This document shows, piece after piece, positions 9,981 to 17,384 of a DNA stretch of 18,199 nt. A program made the translations under genes and the position numbers. Below the pieces are notes generated by a model. That model saw only the letters and a list, made by a program, of their open reading frames with translations, was not told the origin of the DNA and made no database searches. Each line of letters opens with the position of its first letter. The first letter of the stretch is position 1. Source of the DNA: Bondarzewia mesenterica (Eukaryota; Basidiomycota; Agaricomycetes; Russulales; Bondarzewiaceae); NCBI GenBank assembly GCA_004802705.1, contig SGPL01000619.1, positions 1-18,199 of the forward strand, in the 5' to 3' direction.

Positions 9981-10013
9981 NNNTNNNTTTTTTTTTTTTG
10001 TATCCTTTTTATT
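9976..10013 (-). terminator. LINE polyadenylation signal and poly(A) tail
   Basis: On the minus strand AATAAA (10013-10008) lies 8 bp before an A tract at 9999-9976. The tract contains unresolved bases (9981-9983, 9985-9987), probably because of homopolymer length uncertainty. This defines the LINE 3' end and its junction with the broken recombinase gene. Confidence 0.85.
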
Positions 10014-10645
10014 GTCCAGCAGGGTTACGGTACCCTATGANGGACATATACAGACGAGTAGTACAAAATAAACCCATGCCGCCCNCCCGATCNGCGTTGT
10101 CGGCTTTGTGAAAACTGGGTGTGATTCGTGGTTACCGACGACGTATTGGTGGCGACGGTGAGCGTTCAAGTATGTACCTAGGCGCCGGAGCGCCAGAGCA
10201 CGGGGGGAAGGGAGTGGGGATATGATGTGAGGGATTGCCGTTGCGATTGTGAGGAAGGGTAGGGTGGTGGTGTTGCCTGCGGGTGATGTGGTGAAGCGTT
10301 GATNTGGCGTGGCGGTCGGGTTCGAGTGGCGGGTGGCATGTTACAACGAAAGAAAGAAAATAAATGGAGANCTTCTCTGCCTCGTCCCAACACCATTTCC
10401 AATGTGAAACACCCNGAGCTGGCACGATCCTAAGGGCGNGGTAAAAACCCGGTGGGAAAAGCCCCCTTCACGCACGCATTAACCTCCCTCCATGAACCAT
10501 TCCCAGACTCCTTCGCATCGAGCGCCGGTGATTGCGCGATGAGCCTTGCCGCCCGCGGCGAGTACGAGCGTGGGGACGATACTTGTGTGGAGATCGGTCT
10601 GATTGGGGATTTCCTGTGGGGTATTTTGCCAGCAAATGTACGCGT
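10014..10645 (-). other. LINE 3' untranslated region
   Basis: About 630 bp between the ORF2 stop and the poly(A) signal. It has no domain-bearing ORF; short overlapping proline-rich frames (10132-10425, minus) have no recognisable motif. Seven isolated N bases lie here, as in the rest of the element. Confidence 0.6.
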
Positions 10646-13600
10646 CTAGTTCACAGATTGTAACGTACCAAATTGAGTTCCAAACCGACCAGAATCTCGG
10701 ACGAAGTCGAGTAACGGCTTTGTAGCTTTGCGGTCCGCTAAGAGGAAATCTAAGTCCAACGCCCTTTTACGCCAATGTTTCCGCAATCTGTCCCTCTCGT
10801 ATTCGTATCCCGGACATTCCAGTAGGTAATGTTGAACCGTCTCCTTTGGATTGCCGCAGGCCGGGCATCTTGCAGAGGTGATTTTTCGGATTCGGTTCAG
10901 GTGGCGGTTGAGGGGTACGTGCCCCGTACGAAGCTGGAATAGGAGACTGGCTTGCCCTCGGGTAAGTTCGCCAGATCTGACGAGTTTTAGGAATGATGGA
11001 GAAGGGAGGTCGGGATCGATGCGGTTTAGTCGTGCGTAACGTTTGGATGTTGCCCAGTATTCCTTCCAATTCGTCTTCAGCGTGCCGTTGTAGTCCTGTC
11101 TCATCGCCGAGGTGCCCGATAGTAGTGGGGAGTTGCCGCGGAGGTACGTTGGCAGGTGGTCCTTGTGGCTTGAGGTGCCAGCAGCTGCTTCCTTCGCCTT
11201 CTCGTCCGTGAGTTCGTTACCTTCCACTCCTTCATGTCCTGCCACCCATCTGATTATAAGGCTGTATCCAGTGTTAGCATGCTTCTGTTTTAGGCGTCGA
11301 GCAAGCCGGATGAACTCCTCGACGAGATGCTGGCCTGATCGGGGTTTGGTACGGGATGCGGACGTGAGGGCGGCCTGATTGTCCACACTCAGGGATGTGG
11401 GATGGCCAGAGTTGGGTTCTGTGAAGGCGAGGTGAGCGGCGAGTATCATACCTACCAGTTCCGCTTCGTAGACAGTGTGTTGTCCTTCTTTGCCCAGGTG
11501 ATACTGCAGGTGTCTGGGAGGCCGCCCTTGACGAAGTAAGATTGCCGCTGCGCCCACCTTCCCGTCCTGCATCGAGCCATCTGAGTAAAGCCTTATCTCC
11601 GCCNTTTGGTTGCGATCTGAGACTCGGGTGTCCTCTCTTGATTTGTCGATGTGCGTGTTGAAGGGGAGTCGCATTCCAGGGCGTCGTGTGACTGGACAGA
11701 TTGTCTCTACCAGCCCCGGGCGGACCTTGTATACGTGTAGTAGGTAATGAAGTGGGCTACGATGTCGTTTAACGAATGTGCGTGCTGCCCGTTGTACGTG
11801 GTCATGTAGCGGGTGCGCCTTTGGTAGGCTGGCGAGTCGGGTGGCGGCCCGTTGGCACAGTTTGTCGATGAGTAACTCGATGGGGAAGAGATTAGCGTGC
11901 GCCTCCAGCGCGTCTGTTGGTGAGGACGAGAGGCCCCCCAGAATCGTGCGTGCCGCTGTTCGCTGGACTCTAGTTAGCGCCGTTGCCGTTCCTACTGATC
12001 CTCTAGCCTTCTTTCCACCCTCTGTCTCATAGATCGGGGTGCACCAGACGTCTGCGGCGTACATCATCTTGGGAATGGCCACACCGACGTAGAGTTGCCG
12101 AAGTAGCGCGGATTTGATACCTGTAGACGGTTTTGCCAGTCGTTTGAGCTGGCTGGTCCATGCCATTCCCTTACCAACTGCGCTGTGTGCCTGTGCCTGC
12201 CAGCGTAGTTCCTGATCTATAATGACTCCTAGGTAGCGTGTCGATGCTGTAGGCTGAATGGTGATCAGTCCTGGGATATGAAGAGATGTCCTGACAAGGG
12301 GGCGGAGGGAGCCTCTCTTGTTTGGATCTGGCTCCTTTTTCTGCGTAAAGTCGATGAGTGCGAACTTGGTGGGCTCGAAGCGCGAGTTGTGAGTTTGGGA
12401 CCAGTCGAGTGCACCTCCGGTTCTTGTCATCATATCTGCGAGGATTCTGTGAGTCTCCTCAAAGCTTTCGCCTACCACGATGAGAGCTGTGTCGTCCACA
12501 TATGATAATGCGTCCTCCTTCGACCGGCTCCTGCCCATCGTTTTGGGGATTTTGAGTATGTCCGCNTTGTAGAATAGATATAGCACCATCGATAGTGGAT
12601 CGCCTTGCCCTATCCCATTTGTGACCTCCATGAACTGTGATTCGTAGTCGTCGAACCGAAGTGTTGTGCGCCTGTCCNTTAGCATGCNTTCGACAAACAA
12701 GANGTATGCCTCTGGAACTCCCTTCGATCTCATGTTGTGTAGTAGGCGTGCAGTTACGGCGTTCGGGAATGCTCCTTCGATATCTAAGAAAAGCGCTGAG
12801 GTTACTTTGCCCTGTCTCCAGCCGTTCTTCACCTTGTGGATTAGGTAATGCATGGCGTCCGACGTTGTGCNTCCGGGTCNTCCTCCGAAGTGGTTGGGGG
12901 GGAAGATTTGATGTTTTTCACCTATGTAAATTAGCTGTTCCGAAATGATCGAGGTAAGGAGTTTGGCCATGGTATTTAGGAGGGCTATTGGGCGATAGGA
13001 TTTGGCGACATCGTAGCGGGGCTTTCCAGGTTTGCGCAGTACTACCGTGATGAAGGAGCGCCAGGGGTCGTAGTACGTCCGGAGAGAGAAGATGGCTCGG
13101 TATATCCAGTATAGATGCTCGGCGATGGAGTCTATGCACCGTGTTAGTACGACGTTAGGTATTCCATCTGGACCAGGGGCCTTGTATGGGCTAATCCTGT
13201 GTGCGTGAGTTATTATTAGTTCACGTGAGATGTTTTGAAGCCCGCAAACNGGATCGGGATAGTCGTAATCGGGGTCGATGCTTGTCGTGGTAGGAGGAGG
13301 AGGAAAGAAAGCAGCGGCCAGGGTTTTTGCCTTTCCGTCATCGTCGTGAACTTGAGTTGTCTCGCCTTGTGGTCCTATGACGCTAAGTGACGGTACGCGC
13401 GTTTGTCCACCATCGCCCGATGGGCTAGAAATGAATTTGTTAGCCGTCCAGATGTCAGTTTGTCCAACTTCCTCCAGCCAGTCTTTCCAGTGCTGATTTT
13501 TGGTTCGTTCGATCTCTGCTGCGTAGACCCGACGTGCTTCTTTGTACTCCTCGTGCAGCGGGTGTCCTGTAATGTCCCGGACCCTGTAAGTTAGCCGTCC

Positions 13601-14617
13601 TAACCTCAGCATCGACTTCCTGAGTTTAGTGAGGTCCTTCGTCCACCAGCGTTTCGAGTGCGAGCTTGGGCGAGAGAGCGGGACCACCTCTTGTATGACT
13701 TCCTGTAAAGTGTGGGTAAGAAACTCTGCAGCCCTGTTAAATTCGTTCTCGTTGGCCAAAGCCTGTGGGGGCCGCTGTGCTAGTCGTTCCTGTAATTTCT
13801 CGTTGAAGTCCTCCCAATCGGTCATTCTGAAATTCCGCCGTTCCTTCGCAGGCCGGTGTGGGATCGAGATGTCGAGTGAGCTGGCGACCGGTATGTGATC
13901 TGTTGTGGGGCCTTTGTGAGATGGGAGGGCCTCGCAGGATGTGAACAACGGCAGTGTGTGTTCGGTGCAGAAGACGTGATCCAGTCGTGACCATTTCTTG
14001 GTGACCGAGTGTTGATGCGTTGGGATGCCCGGGGGAAGCGCTAGGCCTAGGTCAAGGTCAGCGAGTATGTGAATCAGTACTTCAGCCTCCTCTGTTGCCG
14101 ACCTCGTGAAGAGTCTGTCATCTTCCGGGCTGTCCCACAGTGGGTGGTGTNGATTGAAGTCGCCTAGCCAAATTAGGTGCGCGTCGTCGTCTGGTAGTAG
14201 CGTATTGTGGTGCTGTCTGTGGTATGTTGCGAGTGCGTCGAGAGTGCNTCGATGTTTACAGTCGTTGTAGATGTTGAATATTGTTACGCATCCGAACNGG
14301 CCCTGGATTTGAACTACNGTTACNTCNTTCGATGGGAAAGGGAGTTGCCGCCAGAGGTGCGCCGGAATAGTGGATCNAATGAGGGTGATGGATCGTTTCG
14401 GGTCGTNCGAGGAGAGGTGTTGAGANGGGTATAGCACTGTCCAATCACGGGAGGCTCTAGTGTTGCCGAGAAAATCTATGTATGGTTCTTGGAGCGCGAT
14501 TATNTCNTAGTCTTGGAATAAGTTGGAGTGGAGTGTGTTGAATTGCGTCTTGTTCGATGTATTAACGTTTTCTTGCCAGATGCGAAGTCGAGTTAGGTCG
14601 TTGGTTTCTCTATTCAT
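10646..14617 (-). CDS. LINE ORF2: endonuclease-reverse transcriptase-RNase H
   Basis: Nicks target DNA, primes cDNA synthesis there and degrades the RNA template. The frame of 1323 codons is open despite about 25 N bases. APE-type endonuclease: QEP (Glu44), GDFN (Asp153), SRLDHVF (Asp213), TDHIP (Asp240-His241). RT: SYRPIALLNTMAKL, LDIEGAFPNA, GIGQGDPLS and YVDDT at 706-710. RNase H: LYSDGS (Asp1013), YEAEL, SVDNQAA and WVAGHEGVEGNELTDEKAK. C-terminal zinc knuckle CX2CX8HX4C at Cys1251, Cys1254, His1263, Cys1268. The start codon overlaps the ORF1 stop as ATGA (14617-14614), suggesting translation by termination-reinitiation. All catalytic motifs visible are intact, so ORF2 may still make an active enzyme, depending on what the N codons are. 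Confidence 0.92.
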   Translation of the reverse strand: MNRETNDLTRLRIWQENVNTSNKTQFNTLHSNLFQDXXIIALQEPYIDFLGNTRASRDWTVLYXSQHLSSXDPKRSITLIXSTIPAHLWRQLPFPSXXVXVVQIQGXFGCVTIFNIYNDCKHRXTLDALATYHRQHHNTLLPDDDAHLIWLGDFNXHHPLWDSPEDDRLFTRSATEEAEVLIHILADLDLGLALPPGIPTHQHSVTKKWSRLDHVFCTEHTLPLFTSCEALPSHKGPTTDHIPVASSLDISIPHRPAKERRNFRMTDWEDFNEKLQERLAQRPPQALANENEFNRAAEFLTHTLQEVIQEVVPLSRPSSHSKRWWTKDLTKLRKSMLRLGRLTYRVRDITGHPLHEEYKEARRVYAAEIERTKNQHWKDWLEEVGQTDIWTANKFISSPSGDGGQTRVPSLSVIGPQGETTQVHDDDGKAKTLAAAFFPPPPTTTSIDPDYDYPDXVCGLQNISRELIITHAHRISPYKAPGPDGIPNVVLTRCIDSIAEHLYWIYRAIFSLRTYYDPWRSFITVVLRKPGKPRYDVAKSYRPIALLNTMAKLLTSIISEQLIYIGEKHQIFPPNHFGGXPGXTTSDAMHYLIHKVKNGWRQGKVTSALFLDIEGAFPNAVTARLLHNMRSKGVPEAYXLFVEXMLXDRRTTLRFDDYESQFMEVTNGIGQGDPLSMVLYLFYXADILKIPKTMGRSRSKEDALSYVDDTALIVVGESFEETHRILADMMTRTGGALDWSQTHNSRFEPTKFALIDFTQKKEPDPNKRGSLRPLVRTSLHIPGLITIQPTASTRYLGVIIDQELRWQAQAHSAVGKGMAWTSQLKRLAKPSTGIKSALLRQLYVGVAIPKMMYAADVWCTPIYETEGGKKARGSVGTATALTRVQRTAARTILGGLSSSPTDALEAHANLFPIELLIDKLCQRAATRLASLPKAHPLHDHVQRAARTFVKRHRSPLHYLLHVYKVRPGLVETICPVTRRPGMRLPFNTHIDKSREDTRVSDRNQXAEIRLYSDGSMQDGKVGAAAILLRQGRPPRHLQYHLGKEGQHTVYEAELVGMILAAHLAFTEPNSGHPTSLSVDNQAALTSASRTKPRSGQHLVEEFIRLARRLKQKHANTGYSLIIRWVAGHEGVEGNELTDEKAKEAAAGTSSHKDHLPTYLRGNSPLLSGTSAMRQDYNGTLKTNWKEYWATSKRYARLNRIDPDLPSPSFLKLVRSGELTRGQASLLFQLRTGHVPLNRHLNRIRKITSARCPACGNPKETVQHYLLECPGYEYERDRLRKHWRKRALDLDFLLADRKATKPLLDFVRDSGRFGTQFGTLQSVN
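14614..14617 (-). promoter_or_regulatory. ATGA stop-start overlap between ORF1 and ORF2
   Basis: ATG of ORF2 (14617-14615) shares two bases with the ORF1 TGA (14616-14614). Such overlaps serve termination-reinitiation in several non-LTR elements. The preceding base is an N (14618), but it does not affect either codon. Confidence 0.75.
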
Positions 14618-16478
14618 NGGACCAATCNCTGGGGGTGGTNTGACGGGCGCCGCTGATAGACGCTGGTGCGGATGATGGGGATTTTTGCTTGGGNGAGGTA
14701 AGGGAGGGGGGNNNNAGTCGCGTGTGTATCGGGAGATGGGGGTGTGTTTGTCGCTGTGGGTTTGCTGTTCGAGGGAGTGGTGGGAGGAGGGGGGCGGCCA
14801 GAGCGGACTGATTGGGAGAGGAAGTTGTCCAGCGTTCGTTGTGTCAGGGCTTCCTTCGGTTGCGAGGGGGTACTTTCTATCGGCTCCGCGGCAAACTCCT
14901 GGGGGAAGCGGTTGGCCATGGGGATTCTCTGTGGGGTAGAAACGTGCATGGCTGGATCACTGGTGGGGAAATATCGCATTTTATTGTCTGGGCGTCTCTC
15001 GTCGATTGCGTCGCATCGTTTGAGGAAGGAGGGGCAGTTCTTAACCCAGCTAGCGTGAGTGTTAGTCCTACACGATATGCACCAGTAGATTTTGTATGCC
15101 CTGCACTCCACCGTTGGGTGTGTGTGTTCTGTCCGCACGTCCCGCACGCCGATTCATTGTGGCAGTCCTTGGCGATGTGTCCGTATTGTTGGCAGTTGTT
15201 GCAGCGGATTGGTTCGGCCTTGAGCTTTTCAGGCCAGACCTTGCGCCCCCTGATTACTATACCATTGTCGATAAGTTAATTGGCGACCTCCGCTGATGTT
15301 ACCTGTGCAATACAGTGCCCCACGATTTGAGATGGGAGGCGTTTGGACTCCGGTTTGATCCATCTGGCGCGTGCTATGGAGTTAGTTGGGATACTCGCCG
15401 ACTCCTCGATCTCCTTAAGGTCTGCCGAGTTGTCCAGTCTAAAAGACAATGGAACGAAGCGTAGGATCAACGAGTGATACCTTTCCTTGACGGAAGCGGC
15501 GCCTCCGAATGCCCTTGCAAAACGCGAGCAAACGTCTGCGCTGCGTATCCAGTCTGCCGCTTCTTTCGTAGAAACCTGCAATATAACCCCGCCATTTTTG
15601 ATCCTGTAGAGCTCTTGTATTTCGATGGGGACGGGGGGGTGGAGTTCCTCCAGCGCTACCTTTGCCGTTTCTCGCAAGCTTTCCAGACTGACGGTGGGAG
15701 GAGCGTCACTTGTTACGGTATCCAGATCGATGAGAACTTGTCGGGCATGGAGGATTGCCTGTCGAGCTGCCTTAGGGTCCATGGCCACTTGGGAGAGCCC
15801 GGATGGGTGCAAATTTAAGAGGGCATCGTGGTATGGTGCAGGAGGAGGGGGGAGTGAGGGGGCGTGGACGGGTGCAGCCTATGCGTGTTGCGAGCATGCA
15901 GCTTTGAATTCGACGAGTGCTTCTGATAGGGTAGTAACCTGCTTCTGTAAAAATTCGGCCTGTTCCTTCGACCGTGATAGCAGTTCATCCTGAGAGGCAT
16001 GGAACTCAGCTTTCAGTGTCTTGATTACGTCCAGATCATCCAATATCGAATGTAACCCTCTGAGGTCGGCATCCAAATTCGTCGCCGTCTTGTCCATCTG
16101 ACGTGCGAATGGTCCGAGACTTGACGAAAATCTGTCTGCTACTGCATCCACCAACTTGTCCACTCTGGCGTCATCTTCCGCCTGACCGAGCATGATGGCG
16201 ACAGCTTGAATCGCGCATACCGCCGGCTTTGGTACCCTATCGAGCTGTGAAATGTGTAGCAGCGCATTGCATAGTGCCGTGATTGTCAGGGGGGATCCAA
16301 CAGATACTAGTAGGTTCCTTTCCAATAATCTTTTGGCTTCTTCTGAACCCGTTACCTCGAACCTGATGTCTTCTGACTGCGGGTCGAAAATCATTAGAGT
16401 GGTGGATCTTCTTGTTGAGGGACCCCGACTCCCACTTGTTGGATTGGCGAGTGGGGCCATTTTGGGCCTCCCCGCCAT
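14614..16478 (-). pseudogene. LINE ORF1 (gag-like, zinc knuckles), two stops and a frameshift
   Basis: RNA-binding partner of ORF2. From the ATG at 16478 one frame runs to about 15130, broken by TAG (15881-15879) and TAA (15278-15276); each could come from a Gln codon by C-to-T change. After a 2-bp excess in an AC run (15118-15128) the reading continues in another frame to TGA at 14616-14614. Seen: N-terminal helical region with likely coiled coil (about residues 120-195, heptad-like, KEQAEFLQKQ), a proline-rich linker, an RRM/gag-like core (KNGGVILQVSTKEAADWI, LILRFVPLSF), zinc knuckles CNNCQQYGHIAKDC and CGTC...H...C, a third Cys cluster (CISCRTNTH), then the RYFPT motif and a proline/threonine-rich tail containing four N (14712-14715). 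The second knuckle has canonical CX2CX4HX4C spacing only if the AC excess is ignored, which supports the frameshift call. Confidence 0.8.
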
Positions 16479-16703
16479 TTCTATTCTAAACGCTGAGAGC
16501 AGGTAGGCTTTGTGATATTTTTATGTCTTTTTAGAGGGTTATAACTAGCGTAGCAGAGGTTTCTAGTGAAGCAAATATGGCCTGAGGGTGTTGAAAATGC
16601 TGGGGTCCTAGGGGTGCCGGGGTGCCGGTGGTGGTGGTCCGTTCGCCATGTCCACTAACGGCAGAGCATCAATATTCATATGAGTCGCACTGAAAATGAC
16701 GTA
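16479..16703 (-). other. LINE 5' region and junction with the AKR locus
   Basis: About 225 bp between ORF1 and the TIR element. It contains a G-rich short repeat on the plus strand (ggggtgccgg twice, then gtg repeats, about 16611-16640). Near 16654-16703 the minus strand resembles an intron end followed by a few codons that could belong to the interrupted reductase gene, so the LINE 5' end may lie close to 16640. No sure feature. Confidence 0.35.
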
Positions 16704-16731
16704 CAGTGTAGGACCGTCAAAATGAATACCC
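16704..16731 (+). repeat. Left terminal inverted repeat of MITE
   Basis: Begins CAGTGTAGGACCGTCAAAAT, preceded by TA. Its reverse complement is found at 17355-17382 with three transitions. A related direct copy of its inner half follows at 16735-16751. Confidence 0.9.
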
Positions 16732-17354
16732 CTATCAAAATGAACACCCTACAGTATTTCACTCGCTGCTTGCTTTTCTGTCCAGAAAAAAAATATGACA
16801 ATTGAGATAACAATACCAACTAAGACCTAGCCAAGAATTAGAGTGATCCATGAGGTATTGATATAGCTATCAACAGATATATGTCTATTTTGAAACGACA
16901 CTCATGCTAAGCACATCCTTCCCAAATTGGTTGCTTATGTGAGCTCTGTGGTCATGTGATAGTGTATTGATAGTGTGCCTTACAATCAACAAAACCTGCA
17001 TTCTATCACTGGTCTTTAGTTGCTGGGGTATTCAAAACAACATTGGAGGGAATGGGATGGGTTCAGATAATAGTACAAAGGAGCCAGACAGCAGTGTTGA
17101 TGAGGAAGAGGACAATTAGGCATACATGTCTGATTATGTAAGTTGAACCACACACGGCTGCTGCGGCATGTGTTCGTTTTGGTGGGGTGTGCCACAACCT
17201 GCCACCCTCGCTCATTTTCTGAACACCTTACGCATCTATAGTTTTCTTACTGCATATCTTTTTTCTAGAATACTTTACATATGTATAATTTGATTGTTCA
17301 AATTTTTTTCCCATTTTGAAGTGGAAGAAAATATTCTAGCCTGCTCACAAATTT

Positions 17355-17382
17355 GGGTGTTCGTTTTGACGGTCCTATACTG
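17355..17382 (-). repeat. Right terminal inverted repeat of MITE
   Basis: Read on the minus strand it begins CAGTATAGGACCGTCAAAAC, preceded by TA (17384-17383). It pairs with 16704-16731. Confidence 0.9.
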
Positions 17383-17384
17383 TA

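Larger units (their letters stand above)
9976..16654 (-). mobile_element. Tad1-like LINE (non-LTR retrotransposon)
   Basis: Read on the minus strand: possible 5' UTR, ORF1 (gag-like with zinc knuckles), ORF2 (APE endonuclease, RT, RNase H, CCHC), a 3' UTR of about 630 bp, AATAAA and a poly(A) tail seen as T run 9976-9999. This order and the RNase H after RT fit the Tad1 clade of fungal LINEs. The 5' end is not sharply defined; ORF1 starts at 16478 and the element can reach at most to about 16654-16701, where other sequence begins. No target-site duplication could be identified. Copy is near full length but ORF1 is decayed. Confidence 0.85.
16704..17382. mobile_element. Non-autonomous TIR element, Tc1/mariner-like (MITE)
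   Basis: A 679-bp element with 28-bp terminal inverted repeats (16704-16731 and 17355-17382; outer end CAGTGTAGGACCGTCAAAA), matching at 25 of 28 positions with all three differences transitions. It is flanked on both sides by TA (16702-16703, 17383-17384), the target duplication of Tc1/mariner-type transposons, whose ends also commonly read CAGT. A second copy of the subterminal motif TCAAAATGAAYACCC lies directly behind the left repeat. No transposase domain is recognisable inside, so mobility would depend on an enzyme from elsewhere. A short acidic reading frame (DSSVDEEEDN before a stop, near 17085-17119) may be a transposase remnant but is unproven. Confidence 0.82.

Noticed and set aside
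6467..10080. LTRs or split direct repeats of the Ngaro-like element
   Set aside because: The right end is missing, so no repeat pair can be shown within the window.
10132..10425. Two minus-strand proline-rich frames after ORF2
   Set aside because: They overlap in different frames, have no domain and contain N; better explained as LINE 3' UTR.
14685..15279. Overlapping plus-strand frames opposite LINE ORF1
   Set aside because: Gly/Trp/Cys-rich composition typical of antisense reading of a proline/serine-rich ORF1; the opposite strand has zinc knuckles.
16611..16640. G-rich repeat as satellite or telomere-like tract
   Set aside because: Too short and irregular; more likely part of the LINE 5' region.
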